Source of the DNA: CAVYGB01 sp046734815
GTDB taxonomy: Bacteria > Myxococcota_A > Polyangia > Fen-1088
Direction: 5' to 3'
Assembly: GCA_046734815.1 (NCBI GenBank)
Contig: JBKPRZ010000179.1
Coordinates: 3,017 to 67,016, forward strand
DNA: 64,000 nt
The position numbers and the translations under genes are program-made. The notes under the pieces are model-generated. The model did not search any database, was not told where the DNA came from, and saw only the letters and a list, made by a program, of their open reading frames with translations. Positions 54,280 through 63,470 of this stretch are shown here, piece after piece (the stretch's first letter is position 1; every line of letters begins with the position of its first letter).

Positions 54280-55685
54280 CTGGGCCTCGATGCTCGGGCG
54301 GCGACGAGGGCGGCGTCAAGCACCGGGTCGCGCCCGGTCAGCAGCGCCGAGCGGGTCTCGACCACCCGGCGGTCGGGCTGCACCCCGCGGCCCTCCAGCA
54401 ACACGCCCTTGGGCGTGCGGAAGTCGGCCACCACGTACTGGATCACCGCTCCGCCCGGCAGGGCCTCCACCTGCGAGGGCAGGACCGCGCCCAGGGAAGT
54501 GTCGCCCACCACCACCGCCCGGCCCGCCTCCTTCAACCCGGCCGCGAAGATCTCGGCGGTCGAGGCGGTCCCCTCGTCGGTGATGATCACCAGCGCACCG
54601 GTGAACGGCTTGACCCCCAGGGGCGGCGTGGCGGTGAACACCTGATTGAATTCCCGGAACTGCAGGGTGCCCAGGGTGATGGCCCGGTCGGTGAGGCGGG
54701 CGGCGATCGGGATGGCCACCGCGCCCTGACCGCCGGGGTTGCCGCGCAGGTCGATCACGACCGCCCTGGTCTTGCGCGTCCGGAAGCCGTCGATCGCGCT
54801 CTGCACCCGCGGCAGCACCCCTTCGCTGAGGAACAGGTTGAAGGCGAGCACGCCGATGTCCCCCACCTGCGAGACCCGCACCTCCGGATACAGCGGCGGC
54901 AACAGGCCCAGCTTCACCGGTTTCTCGGCGGGAACCTCCCGCTCCAGCACCACCTGACCCGGCCGATCCTGGGCGTCGAGGTATTTCACCGTCACGCGGG
55001 TGCCGGCCGGTCCGGTCAGCCGGCGCGCCGCCGCCACCCGGGCATAGAAGCGCTCTTCCACCGGACGCAGGGGCCGCCCGCCGCGCGGCTTGGTGGCCAC
55101 CTCCCAGCCGCCGATGTGGGTCACGATGAACCCGGGTCGCAGCCCGGCCCGCTCGGCCGGCGACTCCGGGCGGACCCAGCTGATGGTCGGGCGCCCCTCG
55201 ATGATCCGCAGGACGAAGCCGGGATCGGCCTCGCCACCCGCCGACGGAGGCGCGTCGGGGTCGAAGGCCGGGCTGGGGGGCGCGCCCGGGCCCGCCACCT
55301 CGAGGTGCGACTGCCCCAGCTCGCCCAGCATCTGGTTCATCAACCGGTAGAAGGTCGCCGCGTCGGGCGCCGCCAGCGCCAGCGGCTCGTAGCGGGCGCG
55401 CACGGCGTTCCAGTCCAGCCCGCCCAGCGTCTTGTCGAAATGCTTGTCTCGCACCAGGGTCCAGGCGCCCTCGAAGATGGCCTGCCGGGTCTGCCGCTCG
55501 GCCGAGCGCGCGTCGTTGCCCGGGGCGGCCGGGGCCGACTGGGGCAGGGGCGGCGGAACGACACCCGCCGCCGCCGCGGGATCGGGAGGCGGCGGCGCGG
55601 CGGTTACGGGCGCAGCCGCGCGGCTGGCACAGGCCAGCGCGACGGCGGTGCAGAGCAAGAGGGGGAGCCCAGGCGGTCGAAGCAT
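54276..55685 (-). CDS. S41-family (C-terminal processing peptidase-like) lipoprotein
   Basis: 469 residues from ATG 55685. Lipobox VALACAS gives lipidated Cys19. A PDZ region (VLRIIEGRPTISWVRPESPAERAGLRPG) precedes the S41 core: VVIDLRGNPGGQGAVAIPI, with Ser in DEGTASTAEIFAAGL and a final GDTSLGAVLPSQ. In CtpA the last element is G-x-x-(T/S)-x-G-K and supplies the catalytic Lys; here the position is Ala, so peptidase activity of the CPP type is uncertain. Ten bp after the alpha-subunit gene. Confidence 0.87.
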   Translation of the reverse strand: MLRPPGLPLLLCTAVALACASRAAAPVTAAPPPPDPAAAAGVVPPPLPQSAPAAPGNDARSAERQTRQAIFEGAWTLVRDKHFDKTLGGLDWNAVRARYEPLALAAPDAATFYRLMNQMLGELGQSHLEVAGPGAPPSPAFDPDAPPSAGGEADPGFVLRIIEGRPTISWVRPESPAERAGLRPGFIVTHIGGWEVATKPRGGRPLRPVEERFYARVAAARRLTGPAGTRVTVKYLDAQDRPGQVVLEREVPAEKPVKLGLLPPLYPEVRVSQVGDIGVLAFNLFLSEGVLPRVQSAIDGFRTRKTRAVVIDLRGNPGGQGAVAIPIAARLTDRAITLGTLQFREFNQVFTATPPLGVKPFTGALVIITDEGTASTAEIFAAGLKEAGRAVVVGDTSLGAVLPSQVEALPGGAVIQYVVADFRTPKGVLLEGRGVQPDRRVVETRSALLTGRDPVLDAALVAARASRPR

Positions 55686-55695
55686 CGCTACAAGC

Positions 55696-56988
55696 TTACA
55701 GGCTATCGGCCACGGCGGCGCCCGCCCGCGCACCCGCCTCGGCGGCAGCCTGCGGACCGACGTAACCGGTGACGTCGCCGGCGGCGTACACCCCGGGCGC
55801 GCAGCCGCCGTCGGCGGCCGTCACCACCCGGAAACCGCCCGCCTCGGGATCGAACCGCACGGCGGCGCCGTGCTGGCGCGGAAGCTCGGAGGCGGGCGCC
55901 GGCAGCGCGCCCATGGCGAACACGTCGCGGGCGAGGTCGAGGCGGGGCAGGGCGCCGGCCTCGCAGCGGCTGACCTCCACCTCCAGCTGCTCGAGCGCAC
56001 GCGCCAGCCGATCCAGGTAAGCCGGGGCGCGCTCGACCGGATGCACGATCACCACGCGCCGGCCCGGACGCACGCCCCAGCGAAACGCCAGGCGCCCCAC
56101 CGCGCGCGCGGCCAGGATGCCTGGACGGTCGGCGTCGGCAAGGGGCAGGTTCTGATCGTAAGCCCCGGTCGTGTACAGGAACCGCCGGGCCGAGATCCGC
56201 GCCAGCCCCGAGGGTCGACTGACCGCCAGCAGCCCCGGCGGGCCATCCACCGCCGGCCGCGTGCTGACGTCCTCGGGGAAGTGGCCGATCGCCGTCGCCG
56301 ACGACCACAGCCGCGCGCCGGCCCGGATGGCTTCGTCTGCCCGCGCGCGCCCCAGCGCCCAGCCTCCCGGCTCGGCCAGCAGCGATCCGCCGGGAGCGTC
56401 CTGATCGTCCACCACCAGCGGCTGCAGCCCGGGCCGCCGCTCCGCCGCCGCCCGAGCGGCCGCCAGCCCGGCCGGTCCCGCACCGACGATGCACAGGTCG
56501 ACCGTCTCGTCCTCGATGGCGGGCAGCTCCTCGGCCGGCTGGTCGGGCAGGTTCCCGCTGCCGCCCATCTGCCGCACCACCTTGACGAACAGCTCGTTGG
56601 CCAGGCGGTTGCTGGTCATCAGCTCGTGATGGTCCATGCCGCGTGGAAACAGCCAGTCCGCCGCCCGCAACACATCCAGATCCGGATCCGGGAAGGCATT
56701 TTGCCGCTCGCAACGCAGCTCCGGCCGCGCGGCCGCCACACACGAGCGCAGGTTGGGACGCCCGTCGATGCGCAGAAGGCAGGAGGCGCAATGCCCGCTG
56801 GCGCAGAACAGCCCCCGTGGCCGGTGGTACTTGGGCGAGCGGGCCAGCAGCCGGATGCCGGCCGCGAACAGCGCCACCGCCACCGGCTCGCCCTGGTGCG
56901 CCCGCACCGGCTGACCCTCGAGCTCGATGTGGATGGCGGGGCCGCGGGGCTGGGCGGGCGGCAGGGTGCGCAGGTCGTCCAAGCTCAA
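55696..56988 (-). CDS. FAD/[2Fe-2S] dehydrogenase alpha subunit (SoxA/HcnA-B-like)
   Basis: 430 residues. N-terminal ferredoxin-like [2Fe-2S] domain with Cys62, Cys67, Cys70 and Cys83 (GLFCASGHCASC), then NAD/FAD Rossmann GAGPAG at about 169-174 and LYTTGAYDQNLPL, with a C-terminal YAAGDVTGYVGPQ. This is the alpha subunit of multi-subunit amino-acid dehydrogenases (sarcosine, D-proline/hydroxyproline or HCN synthase), lacking the C-terminal BFD domain of the longer forms; the BFD protein encoded 2.2 kb downstream could supply it. Overlaps guaD by 4 bp. Confidence 0.88.
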   Translation of the reverse strand: MSLDDLRTLPPAQPRGPAIHIELEGQPVRAHQGEPVAVALFAAGIRLLARSPKYHRPRGLFCASGHCASCLLRIDGRPNLRSCVAAARPELRCERQNAFPDPDLDVLRAADWLFPRGMDHHELMTSNRLANELFVKVVRQMGGSGNLPDQPAEELPAIEDETVDLCIVGAGPAGLAAARAAAERRPGLQPLVVDDQDAPGGSLLAEPGGWALGRARADEAIRAGARLWSSATAIGHFPEDVSTRPAVDGPPGLLAVSRPSGLARISARRFLYTTGAYDQNLPLADADRPGILAARAVGRLAFRWGVRPGRRVVIVHPVERAPAYLDRLARALEQLEVEVSRCEAGALPRLDLARDVFAMGALPAPASELPRQHGAAVRFDPEAGGFRVVTAADGGCAPGVYAAGDVTGYVGPQAAAEAGARAGAAVADSL

Positions 56989-57467
56989 TACCTCGTCCGC
57001 CCCGGCAGCGTCTGCCAGATCCGGAACGGCTCGTCCGGACCGGGCACGGCGATCCGCCGCAGCGGCAGCCGCCGCGCCTCCACCGGCCGGGCCAGCTCTT
57101 CATAGATGAAGGCATCGTCGAATCCCGCCTCCGCCGCCTCGGCGCGCGTGGCCGCGAAGTACACCGCCCGCGGCCGCGCCCAGTACAGCGCCCCCAGGCA
57201 CATCGGGCACGGTTCGCAGCTGGCGTACACGTCGCAGCCGTCCAGCTGGAACTTGCCGCGGGCCGCGCAGGCGGCGCGGATCGCCTGCACCTCGGCGTGG
57301 GCGGTGGGGTCGTTGCGCCCGACCACCTCGTTGTGACAGGCGGCCAGCACCCGGTCCCCCTCCACCACCACCGCCCCGAAGGGCCCGCCGTGTCCGCCGC
57401 GCGCGCCCGCGACGCCGACGTCCATCGCCTGGCGCAGGAACCGCACGTGCTCGGCGTCGTCGCTCAC
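56985..57467 (-). CDS. guaD: Guanine deaminase (cytidine-deaminase fold)
   Basis: 160 residues matching B. subtilis GuaD from end to end by eye: GGPFGAVVV, NDPTAHAEVQAIRAAC (zinc His and catalytic Glu), SCEPCPMCLGALYWARP (zinc cysteines), EAGFDDAFIYEEL and the conserved C-terminal tyrosine that completes the active site. Converts guanine to xanthine. Overlaps yggS by 4 bp upstream and the alpha-subunit gene by 4 bp downstream. tRNA-adenosine deaminase is less likely because of the C-terminus. Confidence 0.93.
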   Translation of the reverse strand: MSDDAEHVRFLRQAMDVGVAGARGGHGGPFGAVVVEGDRVLAACHNEVVGRNDPTAHAEVQAIRAACAARGKFQLDGCDVYASCEPCPMCLGALYWARPRAVYFAATRAEAAEAGFDDAFIYEELARPVEARRLPLRRIAVPGPDEPFRIWQTLPGRTRY

Positions 57468-58207
57468 CGGATCTCCTCCCCGCCCCGGGTGCGCTCGCCG
57501 AAGATCGCCGTCCCCACCCGCACCAGGGTCGCGCCCTCGGCGACCGCCACCTCGAGGTCGTGGCTCATACCCATCGACAGCTCGCGCAGGTCGACGCCCG
57601 ACCGCGCCGCCCCCGCCTCCCGGTCGCGCAGCTGGCGCAGGGCCTGGAAGTGCACGCGGCCGGCTTCCGGGTCCTCGGTCAGCGGCGGTATCAGCATCAA
57701 CCCCACGCAGCGCAGGTGCGGAAAGTCGCCGAACCGGTCGAGCAGGGCGCCGAGCGCCGCCGGTGCCACCCCATGTTTCTGCGCCTCACCCGCCACGTTG
57801 ACCTGCACCAGGCATTCTTGCACAGCCGGGGCCCCGGCGATTCGCCGTTCGGTCTCGGCCAGCAGCGCGGGATCATCGATCGTATGGATGAGGGCCACCT
57901 TGCCGGCCAGGTACTTGACCTTGTTGCTCTGGATGGGTCCGATGTAATGCCAGCGCGGCCCGCGGTCGGGATCGCCCGTCCGGGCCGCCGCCACCGCCGT
58001 CCGCTTGTCCCGCAGCTCCTGGGCATAGTTCTCACCGAAGTCGACCTGTCCGGCATCCATCGCCGCCAGCACGTCCTCGGCAGGCTTGGTCTTGCTGACC
58101 GCCACCAGCCGCACCGATCCCGCCGCGCGCCCCGCCGCCCGCTCGGCCCGGGCCAGGCGCTCGCGCACACGCCCCAGGTTCTCGGCGATCTCCTGCGCGC
58201 GGGTCAT
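57464..58207 (-). CDS. yggS: YggS-family PLP homeostasis protein
   Basis: 247 residues from ATG 58207. PLP lysine in VRLVAVSKTKPAEDVL, FGENYAQELRDK, WHYIGPIQSNKVKYLAG and ELSMGMSHDLEVAVAEGATLVRVG are family signatures; the protein binds PLP and buffers vitamin B6 and amino-acid pools. Overlaps maf (4 bp) upstream and guaD (4 bp) downstream. Confidence 0.96.
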   Translation of the reverse strand: MTRAQEIAENLGRVRERLARAERAAGRAAGSVRLVAVSKTKPAEDVLAAMDAGQVDFGENYAQELRDKRTAVAAARTGDPDRGPRWHYIGPIQSNKVKYLAGKVALIHTIDDPALLAETERRIAGAPAVQECLVQVNVAGEAQKHGVAPAALGALLDRFGDFPHLRCVGLMLIPPLTEDPEAGRVHFQALRQLRDREAGAARSGVDLRELSMGMSHDLEVAVAEGATLVRVGTAIFGERTRGGEEIR

Positions 58208-58833
58208 GCGCCCACCACCCCGAAGCCGGGCCGCGGCCAGCCCGCAAGCGCCCCCAGCGCGCGCAGGTCCGCCACCACCTCGGCCAGCGGCAGGCCGACC
58301 ACGTTCGTGAACGAGCCCCGCACCTCGCCCGCGAACAGCCCGGCAATGCCCTGGATGGCGTAGGCGCCGGCCTTGCCCTGCCACTCGCCCGATTCGATGT
58401 AGGCGGCCAGCTCTTCCGACGCCAGCAGCCGGAACTTCACCGTGGTGGTCACCGCCCGCTCGGCCGCCGCCTCCCGGTGCTGGATCCGGTAGGCGGTGAT
58501 CACCTCGTGGCTTCGCCCCGCCAGCTGCTCCAGCATCGCCCGCGCGTCCTGCGCGTCGGCCGGCTTGCCGAGGATCCGCCGGTCGACGACCACGATCGTG
58601 TCGGCGGCGAGCACCGGCGCCGCCGCCAACTCGCCGGGCAGCCGGGCATGGACCGCCTGGGCCTTCTCCCCCGCCATCCGGCGGGCGTACTCCAGCGGCT
58701 TCTCCTCGGGCCGCGGGGTCTCGTCGATCTCGGCGGGGACGATCTGCAGGCGCAGGCCGATCCGGCCCAGCAGCTCCGCCCGGCGGGGGGAGGCGGAGGC
58801 CAGCACCAGATCGATCGGTACGGCGGAAGTCAC
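58204..58833 (-). CDS. maf: Maf-type nucleotide pyrophosphatase
   Basis: 209 residues from GTG 58833. LVLASASPRRAELLGRIGL, PRPEEKPLEYARRMAGEKA, VLAADTIVVVDRRILGKP and GKAGAYAIQGIAG identify Maf/YhdE proteins, which hydrolyse dTTP/UTP or modified nucleotides and influence septum formation. Overlaps yggS by 4 bp. Confidence 0.95.
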   Translation of the reverse strand: MTSAVPIDLVLASASPRRAELLGRIGLRLQIVPAEIDETPRPEEKPLEYARRMAGEKAQAVHARLPGELAAAPVLAADTIVVVDRRILGKPADAQDARAMLEQLAGRSHEVITAYRIQHREAAAERAVTTTVKFRLLASEELAAYIESGEWQGKAGAYAIQGIAGLFAGEVRGSFTNVVGLPLAEVVADLRALGALAGWPRPGFGVVGA

Positions 58834-58873
58834 GCCGCGATCTCTAGCCGCTTTTGGCCCGCCCGTCGAACCC

Positions 58874-59461
58874 TCACCGGTCCAGCACGAACAGCGAGCG
58901 GGCGAACGGCTGCCACACCGACCGACACCACCGTGACAGCGGCTGCACGTGGGCGGGCCGCAACCCCAGCAACCCGAACAGACGCGTCCACTCGGCCACG
59001 TCGAGGAACCCGAACCGCTCGCGGCTGCCCACCCGGCGGCGGAATCGAGCCCCGTGGCACCAGCTGGCGATCCGGTCGAAGCCGCTGCGGGGCGTGTCCT
59101 CAAGCACGATCACCCGCCGCCGGGCCACCCGCCGGGCCTCCGCCAGCAGCAGGGGTTTGTGGACATCGGGCACGTGGTGCAGGACGAACGCGAACAGCAA
59201 CACGTCGAAGCGTCCGTCGGGAAACGGCAGGCGCAGGCCATCGAACAGGGCGAAGCGGGGGGTGGGCACCTGGCGGAAGTCGCCCACGTCCACCGCCTGC
59301 ACCTCGCCCGCAAAGCGCGCGGCCAGCCCGGCGGTGACGTGCCCCGCACCGCAGCCGACGTCGAGCAGCGAGCCGGCGCCCGCCAGCTGCGGCTCGACAA
59401 GGGACAGGGTGTGCGCGGTCTCTTTCTCGACGGTGCGGGAGCGAGACCGCGGCGTGGGCAT
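58874..59461 (-). CDS. Class I SAM-dependent methyltransferase
   Basis: 195 residues from ATG 59461; TTG 59479 is possible. Motif I SLLDVGCGAGHVTAGLA, motif II VQAVDVGDF, motif IV FDVLLFAFVLHHVPDV, and LLAEARRVARRRVIVLED match methyltransferase type-11. Substrate unknown. First gene of the long minus-strand run, 40 bp upstream of maf; diverges from the lamin-tail lipoprotein. Confidence 0.88.
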   Translation of the reverse strand: MPTPRSRSRTVEKETAHTLSLVEPQLAGAGSLLDVGCGAGHVTAGLAARFAGEVQAVDVGDFRQVPTPRFALFDGLRLPFPDGRFDVLLFAFVLHHVPDVHKPLLLAEARRVARRRVIVLEDTPRSGFDRIASWCHGARFRRRVGSRERFGFLDVAEWTRLFGLLGLRPAHVQPLSRWCRSVWQPFARSLFVLDR

Positions 59462-59591
59462 GGGGCAGCACCATTGCAACTCAGGTGCCCGCCCTGACGC
59501 CGGCTTTCCGGTTCGCCGATGCGAGCGCCGGCGTCCAGGATTCGACAGCAGGCAACGCGCAACCGCGCGCGCCTTTCACCGACAACCGGAC

Positions 59592-60473
59592 ATGTCTCGC
59601 GCCCGGGCGGCGCTGGCGGGCGCGCTGCTCGCCGCCGGTTGCCTGCCGGACACCCATCTCACCGACGAGCGGCCCGCGCTCCCCGGCGTCATGCCGCCGT
59701 CGGCGCCCGTGCCCGATGACCAGCCGCCTCACCTGGGCGAGCTCGCGCTCACCCTGGCGGGCGACTGTCTGCGCCTGCGCGTGATCAGCGACAAGCCCGC
59801 CACCGCGACGGTCACCCTGCGCACCGCCAGCGCCAGCGAGACCTGGCCGCTGGGCAGCGGCGCCACGCTGTTCGATGTGGCCCTCCGCCCGGAACGCCTG
59901 ACGCCGGGCGACCCCGCCACGGCGGTGGTGGTGGCGGAGGATGCCGACGGCCGCCGCTCCGATCCGTCGCCGCCGGCCGAGCTCCGTGTGCCACCCAGGC
60001 CGTCGCCCCTGGCCATCACCGAGCTGATGATCAACCCGGTGGGAACGGAGGCCTCGCAGGAGTACGTCGAGATCCGCAACCTCGGCGGCGCGCCTTTCCC
60101 GCTGGCCGGCGCGCGTCTGGAGGACGACGCCGGCGCCGACGAGCTGCCCGCCATCGAGCTTGCACCCGGCGCCACCGCGCTGATCGTGCCGGCAAGCTAC
60201 GATCCGGCCAGCCCCCTCGACACCGCTCCCGCGCCCGATACGCCGCTTTTACGGGTGGAAGGCCGCCTGGGGCGGGACGGCCTGCGCCAGAGCGGCGAGG
60301 TGGTGCGGCTGGTGGCCCGCGACGCGACCGTGCTGTCGAGCTACGGCGGCTGGATCGACACCAGCCGCGCCGGCTGGCAGGGCCGCAGCGTGCACCGGGC
60401 CCCCGACCCGGCCGCCTGCGATCACCCCCGGTCCTGGTCCGATTCTCCACAGCCGCCCACCCCGGGTTGGTAG
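59592..60473 (+). CDS. Lipoprotein with lamin-tail domain
   Basis: 293 residues from ATG 59592. Lipobox ALLAAGC puts lipidated Cys at about residue 17. After an Ig-like portion (LTLAGDCLRLRVISD), residues about 140-250 match the lamin-tail (LTD) fold: LAITELMINPVGTEASQEYVE, IRNLGGAPFPLAGARLED, ELAPGATALIVPA. Such domains are common in secreted myxobacterial proteins, often adhesive. Function unknown. Confidence 0.8.
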   Translation: MSRARAALAGALLAAGCLPDTHLTDERPALPGVMPPSAPVPDDQPPHLGELALTLAGDCLRLRVISDKPATATVTLRTASASETWPLGSGATLFDVALRPERLTPGDPATAVVVAEDADGRRSDPSPPAELRVPPRPSPLAITELMINPVGTEASQEYVEIRNLGGAPFPLAGARLEDDAGADELPAIELAPGATALIVPASYDPASPLDTAPAPDTPLLRVEGRLGRDGLRQSGEVVRLVARDATVLSSYGGWIDTSRAGWQGRSVHRAPDPAACDHPRSWSDSPQPPTPGW

Positions 60474-60506
60474 CTGGCCCCCTCGGATAGTGGTAGTTAG
60501 TAGACG

Positions 60507-61256
60507 ATGTCCGGCCACAATCGCTGGTCCAAGATCAAGCACAAGAAGGAGGCGACCTCGGCCAAGAAGTCCAAGCTGTGGACCAAGCTGATCAAGGAGA
60601 TCACGGTGTCGGCGCGGCTGGGCGGCGGGGACGCCGGCGGCAACCCCCGCCTGCGCACCGCCGTCGACAAGGCCAAGACGCAAAACATGCCGAACGACAC
60701 CATCGACCGGGCGATCAAGAAGGGCACCGGCGAGTTCGGGGACGTCAATTACGAGGAGTTCACCTACGAGGTCTTCGGCCCCGGCGGCGCGGCCATCCTG
60801 GTCGAGATCATGACCGACAACCGCAACCGCACCGCCAGCGAGATCCGCAACCTGCTCACCCGCAACGGAGGCAACCTGGGCGCCTCCGGCTCGGTGGCCT
60901 GGATGTTCAAGAAGCAGGGATTGATCGTGTACGAGAAGGGCGCGGTCGACGAGAACAAGGTGACCGACGCCGCCATCGAGCTCGGCGCCGAGGACGTCCG
61001 CGACGAGGGTGACAGCTTGCTGGTCATGACCGAGCCCGCGGACTTCGAACGGGTGCGCGATGGCCTCAAGGGCGCCGGGCTGCCGGCGCCGGCTTCGGCC
61101 GAGGTGACCCTGCACCCCCAGAACACCGTTCGCCTGACCGGCAAGGATGCCGACACCGTCCTCAAGCTGATCGACGTCCTCGAGGACCACGACGACATCC
61201 AGAACGTCTACTCGAACCTCGAGGTGGACGAGTCGCAGGTTGTCAGCGCCGGTTAG
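60507..61256 (+). CDS. yebC: YebC/TACO1-family protein
   Basis: 249 residues. MSGHNRWSKIKHKKE, LIKEITVSARLGGGDAGGNPRLR, YEVFGPGGAAILVEIMTDNRNRT and GGNLGASGSVAWMF are hallmarks of YebC, which aids translation of proline-rich stretches and is annotated as a transcriptional regulator. It sits immediately upstream of ruvC, as in many bacteria. Confidence 0.97.
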   Translation: MSGHNRWSKIKHKKEATSAKKSKLWTKLIKEITVSARLGGGDAGGNPRLRTAVDKAKTQNMPNDTIDRAIKKGTGEFGDVNYEEFTYEVFGPGGAAILVEIMTDNRNRTASEIRNLLTRNGGNLGASGSVAWMFKKQGLIVYEKGAVDENKVTDAAIELGAEDVRDEGDSLLVMTEPADFERVRDGLKGAGLPAPASAEVTLHPQNTVRLTGKDADTVLKLIDVLEDHDDIQNVYSNLEVDESQVVSAG

Positions 61257-61272
61257 GTCCGCGGAGGGGCGG

Positions 61273-61788
61273 GTGCGGATCCTGGGGCTGGACCCGGGGA
61301 CCCTGCGGCTCGGCTACGGCGTCATCGACCACCGGGGACCGGGCCGCCACGACTACGTCGACTGCGGCGTGCTCAGCGCGCCCGCGCGGGCCCCGCGCGA
61401 GGCGCGGCTCTTGACCATCGGACGCGACCTGCGCGAGCTTCTGCTGGAGATCGAGCCCGACGTGGTGGCGATGGAGCAGGCCTTCTACGGCAAGAACGTG
61501 CAGGCGACCCTGGCCCTGGGTGAGGCGCGCGGCGTGGCCCTGTTCGTGGCCCAGGAGCAGGGGCTGGCTCCGGTTGGTTATCCACCGGCGCGGGTCAAGC
61601 AGGTGGTCACCGGCCGCGGCGCGGCCAGCAAGGTGCAGATCGGGTTCTTCGTCCGCGCGCTGCTGAAGTTGCGGCGCACGCCGTCCCCCGACGCCGCGGA
61701 CGCGCTGGCCATCGCTCTCTGCCACGCCCGCCTGCAGCGGATGGGTCAGGCGCTCGCGCGGTCGAGCGCCGGGATGCGGCTGCCGTGA
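61273..61788 (+). CDS. ruvC: Holliday-junction resolvase RuvC
   Basis: 171 residues from GTG 61273, chosen because GGAGG lies 6-10 bp upstream; TTG 61240 would overlap yebC and adds unmatched residues. RILGLDPGTLRLGYGVID carries the first catalytic Asp, VVAMEQAFYGKNVQATLALG the Glu, and PSPDAADALAIALCHA the two C-terminal Asp residues. Overlaps ruvA by 4 bp. Confidence 0.96.
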   Translation: MRILGLDPGTLRLGYGVIDHRGPGRHDYVDCGVLSAPARAPREARLLTIGRDLRELLLEIEPDVVAMEQAFYGKNVQATLALGEARGVALFVAQEQGLAPVGYPPARVKQVVTGRGAASKVQIGFFVRALLKLRRTPSPDAADALAIALCHARLQRMGQALARSSAGMRLP

Positions 61789-62399
61789 TCGCGCACCTGC
61801 GCGGGCGCCTGGTAGAACGCGCCGCCGACGCCGTGGTGATCGACGTGGCGGGTGTGGGCTACGCGGTGACCATCACCGCCGGCGCCTTCCGGGCGCTGCC
61901 CGCGGCCGGAGCCGAGGTGCAGGTCTACACCTACACACACGCCGTGCAGGACGGCCCGCTGCAGCTCTACGGTTTCGTGGACCCGGGCGAGCGGCGTCTG
62001 TTCGAGGCCCTGCTCTCGGTGCAGGGCGTGGGTCCCAAGGTCGCGGTGGCCATCCTGTCTGGCCTCTCGACCGCCGATCTGGTGCGGGCCATCGGCGGCG
62101 GCGACATCGCCCGCCTGACCCAGATCCGGGGCGTGGGCCGCAAGATCGCCGAGCGGCTCGCGGTGGAGCTGCGCGACAAGATCGCCGCGCTCGGCGCGGG
62201 CGGATCCCGCGACGGGGCGCCGCCCATCGCGGCTGCCGCCTCGCCCATCCCCTCCGGCCGTCTGGGGGAGGTGCACGGCGCGCTGGTCTCCCTGGGGTAC
62301 CGCCCGTCCGAATTCGAGGGCGTGCTGGACGGGCTGGATGCCGAGCAACCGACGCCCGACCTCATCAAGCAGGCGCTGGCCGCGCTGCGGAGGAAGTGA
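61785..62399 (+). CDS. ruvA: Holliday-junction branch-migration protein RuvA
   Basis: 204 residues from GTG 61785. Domain I MIAHLRGRLVERAADAVVID, helix-hairpin-helix motifs SVQGVGPKVAVAILSG and QIRGVGRKIAERLAVEL, and a C-terminal domain III with ALVSLGYRPSEFEGVLDG. Forms the junction-binding tetramer loaded with RuvB. Overlaps ruvC by 4 bp; ruvB begins immediately after its stop. Confidence 0.97.
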   Translation: MIAHLRGRLVERAADAVVIDVAGVGYAVTITAGAFRALPAAGAEVQVYTYTHAVQDGPLQLYGFVDPGERRLFEALLSVQGVGPKVAVAILSGLSTADLVRAIGGGDIARLTQIRGVGRKIAERLAVELRDKIAALGAGGSRDGAPPIAAAASPIPSGRLGEVHGALVSLGYRPSEFEGVLDGLDAEQPTPDLIKQALAALRRK

Positions 62400-63470
62400 G
62401 TGGCCCGCAAGCGTCACGACGATGGCCCCGCGCCCCCGCCCGCCGAGCGCTTGATGGCGCCCCAGGCGGGAGGCGGCGAGAAAGACGAGGACGACGCCGC
62501 CCTGCGGCCCCGCACCTTCAGCGAGTTCATCGGCCAGCGCAAGGTGGCCGAGAACCTGGCGGTCTACGTCTCGGCGGCGCGCAAGCGCAGCGGCACCCTG
62601 GACCACGTCTTGCTGTCGGGCCCGCCCGGCCTGGGCAAGACCACCCTGGCCCACGTCATTGCCCACGAGCTCGGCACCCAGGCGCGGGTCACCTCCGGCC
62701 CGGCGCTGGAGCGCAAGGGCGACCTGGCGGGCATCTTGACCTCGCTCGGCCGGGGTGACGTGCTGTTCATCGACGAGATCCACCGCCTGAGCCCGGTGGT
62801 GGAAGAGAGCCTGTACCCGGCGATGGAGGATTACCGCATCGAGATCGTGACCGGGCTGGGCGCCGGCGCCACCGCCATCACCGTCCCGGTCGAGCACTTC
62901 ACGCTGGTCGGCGCCACCACCCGCACCGGCCAGCTGACCTCACCGCTGCTGTCCCGGTTCGGCATCGTCGAGCGCTTCGACTACTACTCGGCCGAGGACC
63001 TCACCGCCATCGTCAAGCGTTCGGCCCGGCTGCTGGGGATCGAGATCGACGAGGCGGGCGCCCGCGAGCTGGGTCGCCGCGCGCGCGGCACGCCCCGCAT
63101 CGCCAACCGCCTGCTGCACCGGGTGCGCGACTTCGCCGACGTGCGCGGCGACGGACGCGTCACCGCCCAGTCTGCCGATTACGCGCTCGGGCGCCTGGAG
63201 ATCGACGAGCTGGGCCTGGACGCGGGCGACCGCCGCTTGCTGTCGACCATGATCCAGCGTTACGACGGCGGGCCGGTCGGCATCGAGTCGCTGGCCGCCT
63301 CGCTGGCCGAGGACCGCGACACGCTGGAATACGTCTACGAACCGTTCTTGATCCAGGAAGGTTTCCTGATTCGCACCCCCCGCGGGCGCCAGGCGACTGT
63401 CAAGGCTTACCAGCACCTTCGCTTGCCCCCGCCCGCGCGATCGCCCGGCGGACAGGGCTCGTTGTTCTGA
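62400..63470 (+). CDS. ruvB: Holliday-junction helicase RuvB
   Basis: 356 residues from GTG 62400. RPRTFSEFIGQRKVAENL, Walker A GPPGLGKTTLAHVIAHELG, Walker B DVLFIDEIHRLSPVVEE, sensor GATTRTGQLTSPLLSRFGI and the winged-helix LIQEGFLIRTPRGR are all present. The ATPase that drives branch migration with RuvA. Confidence 0.97.
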   Translation: MARKRHDDGPAPPPAERLMAPQAGGGEKDEDDAALRPRTFSEFIGQRKVAENLAVYVSAARKRSGTLDHVLLSGPPGLGKTTLAHVIAHELGTQARVTSGPALERKGDLAGILTSLGRGDVLFIDEIHRLSPVVEESLYPAMEDYRIEIVTGLGAGATAITVPVEHFTLVGATTRTGQLTSPLLSRFGIVERFDYYSAEDLTAIVKRSARLLGIEIDEAGARELGRRARGTPRIANRLLHRVRDFADVRGDGRVTAQSADYALGRLEIDELGLDAGDRRLLSTMIQRYDGGPVGIESLAASLAEDRDTLEYVYEPFLIQEGFLIRTPRGRQATVKAYQHLRLPPPARSPGGQGSLF

